Positions 1-5,445 of a DNA stretch of 6,934 nucleotides are shown piece after piece. The notes under the pieces were generated by a model. It was not told the origin of the DNA. It saw only the letters and a list, made by a program, of their open reading frames with translations, and did not search any database. The translations under genes and the position numbers were made by a program. The stretch's first letter is position 1. Each line of letters opens with the position of its first letter. The DNA is from an uncultured Verrucomicrobiota bacterium (GTDB lineage: Bacteria; Verrucomicrobiota; Verrucomicrobiia; Limisphaerales; UBA1096): contig CAJXAU010000088.1 of assembly GCA_913050205.1 (NCBI GenBank), positions 1 to 6,934 of the forward strand, written 5' to 3'.

Positions 1-1307
1 TCGGTGTCCTCGAGAATAATCAACTTGTCGTTTGGCTCGTTGCCGGGATAGACGTGCGGATAGGTGGTGGAGCAACTGACCCACAGCCGCCCCTGCGAAT
101 CCCAACGCATCTGGATGGGGCAGGCGAGTTCCGGGAAATCGGTCTCGGAAGCGAACAGCGTTACGTCGAACCGGGGATCGACCTCGAATTCATCCAGTTC
201 GTCCTCGGGAGCAAGGAGGCGATTTGCACCGCGGCTCTGCTTGGTCTCGGGTAGCGGCGGTACATTCGAATCGTCTATCTTTGCGGGAACCTGTTTCCCG
301 CCGGCAATGTCCCAAATGCGCTGGTCGCGATTGGCGGTCATGATATCGAAGTTACGCATCGCTGGGAGAAAATCGAGATAGCCGTAACTGCGATTGCGCC
401 CGCCGGTATAGTAGAACGTGTTTACCGGCCGAAAACGGCGGAAGAACTGTTTGTTTTTCTCGAGTACCGTGGCGCGAATTTCTTCATTAATGACCGGTAC
501 TGTCCGATCAAACGCTGCATCGAAAACCGTTCTGGCGAGAAACTGATACCCGGCATCGTTCAGGTGGCAGCCGTTAAACGTATAATCGCTTCCTGCGGGG
601 AGCATCACCTTGTTTGTCGGATCGAAAACATCGATGAAGCCGACTTTATGCTCCCTGGCCACTGCTCGCATCGCGCGAGAATAGAGCCGTATATTTTTAT
701 TGTTTTTCGCGGCATCGACCCCGGTGATGTCTTCGTTGGCGATCGGTGAAAGTAACACAAGCTGAGGCCCTTTTTTTCCGTTGAACGCCTTGGCCTTGGT
801 CGCCTGTACGAACTCGGTGAGCTTGGTTTTGAATTCATCCAAGCCGTCCGGCCCGGCGAATGATTCATTGAATCCATAGGCTGCAAAAATGATGTCGGCC
901 TTGACGAAAACCAAGTGTTGATCCGTGTCGGCAAAGTTGGCGGGGCGGGGTTGATGGTGGAGCGAGTCCGCCGACCAGGCGAGATTGCGAACTGTTAGTT
1001 GATGATTTGGATACGCCTGATGAATGAGCGTCTCGAGGTAGCCGAAGTCCTGCGAACGATCGAGCAGCGTATTTCCGATCAGCGCAATGCTCATGCCCGC
1101 CTCGACCTTGAGTGGCAGTTTGGTATCGATGGGTGAAGTGGCTTCCGGCCTGGGCGCGGTTTTTTCGAACAGCGCGTACTGCGCGAGATCCGGGCTTTCG
1201 GTCGGGGGCTTCTTTCCGCTTGGCTTGTTGCGGCCGTCCACCGTTTGAGCGTTCAGCGCTTGGCCAAGCGCTAGGCAAATCCCGAGAGTGAAAAGGAGTC
1301 GTTGCAT
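1..1307 (-). CDS. Secreted SGNH-hydrolase-like / PVC-type membrane-bound dehydrogenase fusion (3' part off the window)
   Basis: The frame is open from ATG at 1307 to the left edge: 435 codons, no stop. Residues 1-21 look like a signal peptide (MQRLLFTLGICLALG, cleavage near LNA-Q). Residues about 67-270 form an SGNH/GDSL-like domain: block I is IALIGNTL (74-81), so the nucleophilic Ser of GDS(L) is absent; block III is YGFNES (144-149, N147); block V is NGCHLNDAGY (245-254, H248), with Asn where the catalytic Asp normally sits. A conserved linker (FYYTGGRNRSYGYLDF, 298-313) follows. From about 374 (FEVDPRFDVTLFASE, then RWDSQGRLWVS) the start of the PVC-type dehydrogenase propeller (TIGR02604-like) is recognisable. 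Such proteins often end in HEAT-like repeats and a CxxCH cytochrome c domain, which would lie outside the window. The start overlaps the ThuA-like stop, implying translational coupling. A periplasmic sugar-oxidising or carbohydrate-binding role is inferred; the substrate is unknown. Confidence 0.85.
   Translation of the reverse strand, partial: MQRLLFTLGICLALGQALNAQTVDGRNKPSGKKPPTESPDLAQYALFEKTAPRPEATSPIDTKLPLKVEAGMSIALIGNTLLDRSQDFGYLETLIHQAYPNHQLTVRNLAWSADSLHHQPRPANFADTDQHLVFVKADIIFAAYGFNESFAGPDGLDEFKTKLTEFVQATKAKAFNGKKGPQLVLLSPIANEDITGVDAAKNNKNIRLYSRAMRAVAREHKVGFIDVFDPTNKVMLPAGSDYTFNGCHLNDAGYQFLARTVFDAAFDRTVPVINEEIRATVLEKNKQFFRRFRPVNTFYYTGGRNRSYGYLDFLPAMRNFDIMTANRDQRIWDIAGGKQVPAKIDDSNVPPLPETKQSRGANRLLAPEDELDEFEVDPRFDVTLFASETDFPELACPIQMRWDSQGRLWVSCSTTYPHVYPGNEPNDKLIILEDT
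1255..1272. repeat. Palindromic repeat copy 1 (18 bp)
   Basis: AGCGCTTGGCCAAGCGCT is a perfect 18-bp palindrome containing the core CGCTTGGCCAAGCG (1257-1270). It lies inside the signal-peptide codons of the SGNH-like gene, where it encodes part of LALGQAL. The identical core recurs at 4464-4477 and 4505-4518. Confidence 0.8.
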
Positions 1308-2158
1308 TATTTCTTTTTCGGATCGCGGTGGAAGCGCTTGGTTTTGGTGATCCACCGGAGGCCTTCCATGAGGTGCTGGTGGCCGAACTGGGTGGCGAGG
1401 GATTTCACCTCGTGGCCAAGCTCAGTGTAAAAGAATCGCCCCCCTTCGAATTCGCGAATCCAGCTCACGGGATGATCCTTGCCCATCGGCTTGCCTCCGC
1501 GTGTCTTGAAATAATCACGAACCGGATCGTAGCTGGTTTCGTCAATTCGAAGCAGCACCTTCACGCCGGGCAGGCCGGTGACGGACTTGTCGTGGTTGGT
1601 CCAGTCGGCGGTGTAATAAAACTCCGGGCCGTAGCCTTTCACGGCCGGATGATCCTTGTTTTCCGGGTCCACGATGAGCTTGGCCTTGACGAAATCGGAG
1701 TCGCTGTTGAAGTCGCAGCCAACGAGTTTGGTCCACCAGGGCCATGTGTTGTGGTGCACCGCTGCAGCGTGAAGGGCCATGATGCCGCCCCCGGCCTGAT
1801 ACCAATCCTTGAGCTGTTTGCGCTGCTTTTCATTAAGAGAGTTGCCGATGTCGGTGGTGCTGTTGAAGATCACGGCCTGATAGAGGTGGAGCCGGGAAAA
1901 ATCCTCCGGCGATTCGGTGACGTCAAACTGCGCTCCGTATTTGCCGCCGAGTTGCACGAGAAAACTATTCAACTCTGGGATGGCCGGGTGTCGGTACCAG
2001 GCGGTTTTTGAAAAGATCAGGACGCGAGTTAGCTCGTCCTTGCTAGGCTTGCCCTCGCCGTGGTCATCCCCGTCGTGGGCGTTTAGTCGGGCGTTGGCCA
2101 TGCCAAGGAAAAACACGACCGCGATCAAGGCACCGATGATTCGAGTATTGGAAAACAT
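1307..2158 (-). CDS. Secreted ThuA-domain protein
   Basis: A 283-residue protein with an N-terminal signal peptide (hydrophobic stretch at 8-20, cleavage probably near ANA or LNA at 21-27). The mature N-terminus is short and His/Asp-rich (HDGDDHGEG, 28-36), possibly metal-binding. The rest is one ThuA-like, class-I-glutamine-amidotransferase-like fold: VLIFSKTAWYRH (46-57), GGGIMALHAAAVHH (123-136), DHPVSWIREFEGGRFFYTELGHE (begins 228, H249). ThuA-like proteins are linked to trehalose or other sugar metabolism, but the reaction is uncertain; in PVC bacteria secreted versions commonly neighbour or fuse to dehydrogenase/cytochrome proteins, as here. The start is fixed by an in-frame TGA three codons upstream. 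No Shine-Dalgarno site precedes it; the ATG is preceded by six C residues. It is the first gene of a two-gene operon. The family call is secure, the physiological role is not. Confidence 0.93.
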   Translation of the reverse strand: MFSNTRIIGALIAVVFFLGMANARLNAHDGDDHGEGKPSKDELTRVLIFSKTAWYRHPAIPELNSFLVQLGGKYGAQFDVTESPEDFSRLHLYQAVIFNSTTDIGNSLNEKQRKQLKDWYQAGGGIMALHAAAVHHNTWPWWTKLVGCDFNSDSDFVKAKLIVDPENKDHPAVKGYGPEFYYTADWTNHDKSVTGLPGVKVLLRIDETSYDPVRDYFKTRGGKPMGKDHPVSWIREFEGGRFFYTELGHEVKSLATQFGHQHLMEGLRWITKTKRFHRDPKKK

Positions 2159-2267
2159 GGGGGGCGATCATCCGGCTTTGCCTTCGCCATGCAAGCCGAT
2201 TTGACATGCGGTTTTTGTATTGAAAATTCGTCATAAGTTAATAACCTTTTTGCAGTGTAAATTCATC
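2159..2267. promoter_or_regulatory. Divergent intergenic region between ThuA-like operon and ion channel
   Basis: This 109-bp gap must hold the promoters for both diverging units. Its channel-side half (about 2200-2267) is clearly AT-rich compared with the coding DNA. On the plus strand a perfect TTGACA (2201-2206) is followed after 16 bp by a poor -10 match, AAAATT (2223-2228, 3 of 6). On the minus strand a TTTACA-like box is visible without a good -10 partner. No terminator or clear operator palindrome is seen. The region is well supported as promoter-bearing by gene layout; the exact boxes are weak. Confidence 0.4.
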
Positions 2268-3218
2268 ATGGTTGAACTTTGCAAAAAAATATCGGAGTCC
2301 AAAGCGTTCACCAACTTCATCCTCAGCGTGATTGGCATCGCTGCAGTGGTGGTGGGCATGCAGACGTACAAGGAATTTGAAGTGGAACACCGTGCCGTGC
2401 TGAACACGCTGGACGCGTTGATTCTAGGGATTTTTATTTTTGAGATCGTCATCAAGATCGTGGCAAAAGGGAGGCAACCGCAAAACTATTTTAAGGATGC
2501 CTGGAACATTTTTGATTTCTCCATCGTGGTGGTGTGCCTCTTGCCGATACAGTCGAACGACTTTGTCGCGGTGCTGAGGTTGGCTCGTGTGCTGCGTGTG
2601 TTGAAACTTGTTTCTGCCATCCCACGTTTGCAGGTGCTAGTCGGCGCGGTGCTGAAAAGCATTCCTTCGATCGGCTACGTGTTCCTGTTGGCGACACTTC
2701 ATTTTTACATCTACGGATGCATGGCGACGTTTCTCTACTCCGATAACGACCCGGTGCATTTTCGCAACCTGCAGACCTCGATGTTGTCGCTGTTCCGGGC
2801 GGTGACACTGGAGGACTGGACCGACCTGATGTACATCAACATGTACGGCAGCGCGAATTATGGCTACGATGCATCATCTTATGAGATGTTGGAAGGGATG
2901 GGAATCACGCGGGACGAGGTCATTTCGAGCGCGTCGCCGTTCGGGGCGGCCCTGTTTTTTGTGAGCTTCATCGTCAGCGGAGCGATGATTGTTTTAAATT
3001 TGTTCGTTGGTGTGATGTTGACCGGCATGGAGGATGCCAAAAAGGAGCAGGAACTCGAAACCCGTCTCGAAAAAGAAGGAGCTAACGAGATCGACCTCAA
3101 GGAGGAATTTGCCAAGCTGGATCAGCATTTGCAGGAGTTTTCCACCGAGATGACGCAGCGGCTCGAGGTGCTCAATCGACTGGCCGAAAAGCAAAGCAGC
3201 AGGACGGGATCAACGTAG
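2268..3218 (+). CDS. Single-repeat voltage-gated cation channel (NaChBac/NavAb superfamily, Ca-type filter)
   Basis: A 316-residue, six-helix channel subunit expected to form a homotetramer in the cytoplasmic membrane. Visible parts: S1 about 13-32; S2 about 46-66 with counter-charge E59; S3 about 78-94 with WNIFDF (79-84); S4 with R104, R107, R110, K113 at three-residue spacing; S5 about 132-157; pore helix and filter TLEDWTD (180-186); S6 about 226-252 ending NLFVGVM; then a charged, probably coiled-coil tail (255-310). This closely follows NaChBac (filter TLESWAS) from memory. The extra acids D183 and D186 match positions that were made acidic in the Ca-selective engineered channel CavAb (TLDDWSD), so Ca2+ permeation is inferred. 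A roughly 35-residue loop separates filter and S6, much longer than in NaChBac. ATG 2268 was chosen over an in-frame TTG at 2220 because it gives the usual short N-terminus. No SD is evident. Confidence 0.93.
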   Translation: MVELCKKISESKAFTNFILSVIGIAAVVVGMQTYKEFEVEHRAVLNTLDALILGIFIFEIVIKIVAKGRQPQNYFKDAWNIFDFSIVVVCLLPIQSNDFVAVLRLARVLRVLKLVSAIPRLQVLVGAVLKSIPSIGYVFLLATLHFYIYGCMATFLYSDNDPVHFRNLQTSMLSLFRAVTLEDWTDLMYINMYGSANYGYDASSYEMLEGMGITRDEVISSASPFGAALFFVSFIVSGAMIVLNLFVGVMLTGMEDAKKEQELETRLEKEGANEIDLKEEFAKLDQHLQEFSTEMTQRLEVLNRLAEKQSSRTGST

Positions 3219-3261
3219 ATTCGACTTGTGTATTTGTTGATTCCACGGGAGGATTCCGCCG

Positions 3262-3275
3262 GTTTTTTAAAAAAC
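3262..3275. repeat. Perfect 14-bp palindrome abutting the lipoprotein start codon
   Basis: GTTTTTTAAAAAAC reads the same on both strands and ends at the base before ATG 3276. The best SD-like sequence, GGAGG (3248-3252), lies 23 nt from the ATG, too far for normal use; folding or bypassing the 14-nt palindrome would bring the distance to 9 nt. It could equally be an operator or simple AT-rich spacer. Confidence 0.5.
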
Positions 3276-3551
3276 ATGACGAAGATTAAACAAACTTTTT
3301 TGGCGGCGGCGGCCGGGATGTTGCTCGTGAGCGGCTGTGCCACGGAGCCGGGTAAAAAGACGGCAGTTGGTGCCGGAGTCGGGGCATTGGTTGGCGCGGC
3401 CGCAGGTGCCGTCATCGGCCATCAATCCGGCGAGCGCGACAAGGGTGCTCTGGTGGGTGGCCTCATCGGTGCCGGAGTGGGTGGTGCCGTCGGCAATGCC
3501 AAGGAAGCCAAGGATAAGAAGGCTGCAGCGCCGAAGCCCCCGAAGAAGTAA
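3276..3551 (+). CDS. Small glycine-zipper lipoprotein
   Basis: A 91-residue protein. Residues 1-20 form a lipoprotein signal (basic start MTKIK, hydrophobic core) and a lipobox VSGC with lipidated C21. Two glycine-zipper blocks follow: GAGVGALVGAAAGAVIG (32-48) and GALVGGLIGAGVGGAVG (57-73), separated by a charged turn (HQSGERDK). The tail (74-91) is Lys/Ala/Pro-rich. This is the layout of the glycine-zipper 2TM / Rickettsia 17-kDa surface-antigen-like family; such proteins are envelope-anchored with poorly defined roles, and some small ones affect membrane permeability or oligomerise. The Lys-rich tail might contact peptidoglycan or outer-membrane lipid, which is inference. An 11-bp DNA repeat (GGTGCCGGAGT at 3369 and 3468) echoes the internal duplication. 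A longer in-frame start (GTG 3228) exists but would bury the signal peptide, so ATG 3276 is preferred. It lies 57 bp after the channel and just before a terminator, so co-transcription with the channel is possible. Confidence 0.88.
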   Translation: MTKIKQTFLAAAAGMLLVSGCATEPGKKTAVGAGVGALVGAAAGAVIGHQSGERDKGALVGGLIGAGVGGAVGNAKEAKDKKAAAPKPPKK

Positions 3552-3585
3552 CGCCGGGTAAAAATTAGGCACAATCGATTTTGCC

Positions 3586-3617
3586 AAGGGAGAGCCGGAG
3601 ACTGGCTCTCCTTTTTT
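3586..3617 (+). terminator. Rho-independent terminator after the lipoprotein gene
   Basis: The stem GGAGAGCC (3589-3596) pairs perfectly with GGCTCTCC (3604-3611) around a 7-nt loop. The stem can extend by G-U and two A-U pairs to 3586/3614, and the T-run is 3612-3617. It ends only 3 nt before the PIG-L start codon at 3621, so it either isolates that gene from the upstream unit or lies in its leader as a conditional terminator. Confidence 0.88.
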
Positions 3618-3620
3618 GTT

Positions 3621-4499
3621 ATGAAGGTACTTTTTGTTCACGCGCACTTCGACGATTACGAGTTTTGCACAGCTGGGACATTTGAGGTTTGGCGTCGAAA
3701 ACTGGGCGCTGACTTTCAGGCAAAGGTCATTGTTTGTACTGATGGCAAGGCCGGGCATCATCGGTTGTCCCGAGAAGAGACGGCCCGGGTGCGTCTGGAG
3801 GAGCAGTTGAAGTCGGCCGCGCTTGGCCAATACGAGTTTGAGCAACTAACGCTGCCCAACGGCGAGTTGCCCCGGGAGGCCTGCCTGCAGGTGGATGTAC
3901 CGTTGCTGGCTGCCTTGTGGAAGGCGATTCGTGATTTCGAGCCGGACTACCTTTTTGCGCCGCCTGTGCCGAACGATCCGCTGGCGGGAATTCATGTCGA
4001 TCACGTTGCCGTGGCCGAGGCCGTTCGCAGAGTAGCCTACATGATCAACGTACCGCATGCTTTCACGCCAGAGTATCCGTGTGACAATCCTGAGTCACCG
4101 CCGTGCAAGGTACCTGTGATTCTCAATGCCTACGACTCGTACATGTTTGGCGAGAACGCGTTTGACCTTGTGGTGGATGTCAGCGAGGCGTTCGAGTTGA
4201 TGCTTGAGATGAGTTGGTGCCACCAGTCGCAGGTGACGGAGTGGCTGCCATGGGTGGGGCGCCATGACATGGACTACCCGAGGTCGATAGACGAGTGGCG
4301 AGTCACGCTGAAGCGGCGCTACACCAAGCGCAACGAGGAGCTTGGCCTCGCCGACCGACCTATGGCGGAGTTTTTCACCGTCACCGCGTGGGGAGAGATC
4401 CCAACACTCGAGCGGTTGAAGGCTGACTTCCCGAACCTCATCACACCACCGGAAGTCGAGTCGCGCTTGGCCAAGCGCCTGACCCGCTGGCAACTTTAG
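3621..4499 (+). CDS. PIG-L-family deacetylase (LmbE-like)
   Basis: A 292-residue cytoplasmic-type protein with no signal peptide. The zinc-site signature is AHFDD (8-12; normally AHPDD, here with Phe for Pro), giving H9 and D12 as ligands and D11 as the likely general base. SREETARVRLEEQLKSAALG (50-69) matches the family's conserved R..E...A...LG helix, and GIHVDHVAVAEAVRRVAY (123-140) supplies the third zinc ligand H128. PIG-L enzymes remove acetyl groups from N-acetylglucosamine-type substrates (for example MshB, BshB, GlcNAc-PI deacetylase). The substrate here cannot be told: no glycosyltransferase or thiol-biosynthesis gene is adjacent. The C-terminal part (about 190-292), with WCHQSQVTEWLPW and a basic stretch TLKRRYTKR, has no motif I can name. 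ATG 3621 is required because the metal motif begins seven residues later. There is no SD; a terminator U-tract ends 3 nt upstream. The 3' end carries a copy of the CGCTTGGCCAAGCG palindrome. Confidence 0.9.
   Translation: MKVLFVHAHFDDYEFCTAGTFEVWRRKLGADFQAKVIVCTDGKAGHHRLSREETARVRLEEQLKSAALGQYEFEQLTLPNGELPREACLQVDVPLLAALWKAIRDFEPDYLFAPPVPNDPLAGIHVDHVAVAEAVRRVAYMINVPHAFTPEYPCDNPESPPCKVPVILNAYDSYMFGENAFDLVVDVSEAFELMLEMSWCHQSQVTEWLPWVGRHDMDYPRSIDEWRVTLKRRYTKRNEELGLADRPMAEFFTVTAWGEIPTLERLKADFPNLITPPEVESRLAKRLTRWQL
4463..4478. repeat. Palindromic repeat copy 2 (16 bp)
   Basis: GCGCTTGGCCAAGCGC is a perfect palindrome inside the last codons of the PIG-L gene (encoding RLAKR). Its reading frame relative to the core is shifted by one compared with copy 1, so the shared sequence is not explained by a shared peptide. 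Confidence 0.8.
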
Positions 4500-4524
4500 C
4501 CAAGCGCTTGGCCAAGCGGTGGCT
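4498..4524. repeat. Palindromic repeat copy 3, with flanking hairpin at the PIG-L stop
   Basis: The 14-bp core CGCTTGGCCAAGCG (4505-4518) lies just after the PIG-L stop codon. Flanking AGCCA (4498-4502) pairs with TGGCT (4520-4524), giving a longer interrupted hairpin with GGCC as the loop. An overlapping 14-bp palindrome, GCCAAGCGCTTGGC (4499-4512), offers an alternative fold. There is no T-run directly after it, so it is not a standard terminator, although it could stabilise the 3' end of the PIG-L mRNA. Confidence 0.7.
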
Positions 4525-4538
4525 GGTCGGGTTATGGC

Positions 4539-4566
4539 TTGATGGAAAGGTAAGGTTTTTTATACT
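4539..4566 (+). promoter_or_regulatory. Candidate sigma-70-type promoter for the Usp-like gene
   Basis: TTGATG (4539-4544) and TATACT (4561-4566) are separated by 16 bp and match the consensus boxes at 4 and 5 of 6 positions. The predicted start of transcription, about 7 nt after the -10 box, falls near 4573, just upstream of ATG 4576. With no SD present, this predicts a leaderless or nearly leaderless mRNA for the Usp-permease unit. Confidence 0.5.
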
Positions 4567-4575
4567 GCGCGTGGC

Positions 4576-5436
4576 ATGGGGTCACTGGATCAATTTGAAA
4601 GCGTGTTCAACGCTGCGGCGAAGGAAATGTTCAGGCCGCAGCCGGTTGCCATCGGCCGGGTGCTGATCGTGCACGATCTCGAGGAGGCGGCACAGGATGA
4701 TTTCCTCTACTTGGTCAAAGGCTTTTTGGCGGCCCTGGAGCAGGATGCCAAGTTGGAGTGGAGGATGTTTGGCGGGTCGGATCGGTTCCCGGTTAAGGCG
4801 GTGCTGGACGCGGTTGAAGAAAATCAGCCGGATCTGATCGTCACCTACCGGCACCTGCACTGTGACGCGGTTGATTGGCCGTTTGGGCTCGGGGCACACG
4901 TCGATGTGCTGACACAGGCGACGACTACCCCGGTGCTGATACTGCCCAATCCGGCTCGGGAAAACCTACCCAGTCACTCCCTGAAAAATACCGATCGCGT
5001 GATGGCCGTGACAGATCACTTGGCGGGAGACCATCGTCTGGTCAGTTATGCCTCAGAGTTTACCGAGCAGGGCGGGACGTTGTATTTGTCTCACGTGGAG
5101 GATGCCACGGTATTTGATCGGTACATCGGTGCGATTTCAAAAATTCCCGATCTGGACACTGACACCGCGCGGGATCAGCTCCGGGCACGGTTGCTGAAGG
5201 ACCCGAACGATTACGTCGAGTCCTGCCGAGCGGGGCTGGCTGTACAAGCCCGTGGTGTACGGGTGGAGGGGCGGATAAAACTGGGATGCCGACTGTCGGA
5301 CTACCGGGAGTTGGTAGATGAAAACGAGATTGATCTGCTGGTGATGTACACCAAGGATGAAGATCAGATGGCGATGCACGGTGTGGCATACCCGCTGGCC
5401 GTGGAGTTGCGCGAGACACCGTTGTTGATGCTGTAG
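4576..5436 (+). CDS. Tandem, degenerate universal-stress-protein-like protein
   Basis: A 286-residue soluble protein that appears to hold two Usp-like alpha/beta units. Unit one is about 24-124: AIGRVLIVHD, then PDLIVTYRHLH (85-95) and TTPVLILP (117-124). Unit two is about 139-286: TDRVMAVTDHL (139-149), GGTLYLSHVED (166-176), EIDLLVMYTK (251-260) and ETPLLML at the end, the typical Usp finish. The ATP-binding G-x2-G-x9-G-S/T loop after the DLxVM strand is not present: KDEDQMAMHGVAY stands in its place, so nucleotide binding in the known way is unlikely. The stop codon overlaps the permease SD, making this the upstream partner in a two-gene unit and suggesting a cytoplasmic regulator or sensor of the transporter (inference). 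A leaderless start is likely. The family call is moderate because the N-terminal unit is weakly conserved. Confidence 0.75.
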   Translation: MGSLDQFESVFNAAAKEMFRPQPVAIGRVLIVHDLEEAAQDDFLYLVKGFLAALEQDAKLEWRMFGGSDRFPVKAVLDAVEENQPDLIVTYRHLHCDAVDWPFGLGAHVDVLTQATTTPVLILPNPARENLPSHSLKNTDRVMAVTDHLAGDHRLVSYASEFTEQGGTLYLSHVEDATVFDRYIGAISKIPDLDTDTARDQLRARLLKDPNDYVESCRAGLAVQARGVRVEGRIKLGCRLSDYRELVDENEIDLLVMYTKDEDQMAMHGVAYPLAVELRETPLLML

Positions 5437-5440
5437 GAGG
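5436..5440 (+). promoter_or_regulatory. Strong ribosome binding site overlapping the Usp-like stop codon
   Basis: GGAGG begins at the last base of the TAG stop and lies 5 nt before ATG 5446. It is the only well-placed consensus SD in the window and indicates tight translational coupling of permease to the Usp-like protein. Confidence 0.85.
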
Positions 5441-5445
5441 AAGTC

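Noticed and set aside
605..1278. Two minus-strand ORFs (605-934 and 865-1278) in the left region
   Set aside because: They lie in other frames from the uninterrupted 435-codon SGNH/dehydrogenase frame, and their translations are Arg/Ser/Pro-rich with no motifs.
1328..2011. A 227-codon plus-strand ORF antisense to the ThuA-like gene
   Set aside because: It is the complement shadow of a gene with clear ThuA motifs and a signal peptide; its own translation shows no family features.
2220..2267. Upstream TTG start adding 16 residues to the channel
   Set aside because: The extension lies in the AT-rich promoter-like gap, has no SD, and the ATG start gives the normal N-terminal length.
3228..3275. 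Upstream GTG start for the lipoprotein
   Set aside because: It would place 16 extra residues before the signal peptide and prevent normal lipoprotein export.
3267..3845. A 192-codon minus-strand ORF across the lipoprotein, terminator and PIG-L start
   Set aside because: It crosses two well-supported genes and a plus-strand terminator and has no recognisable domain.
4498..4524. Intrinsic terminator after PIG-L
   Set aside because: A hairpin is present but no T-run follows; the nearest T-run (4555-4561) is about 30 nt away and belongs to the promoter region.
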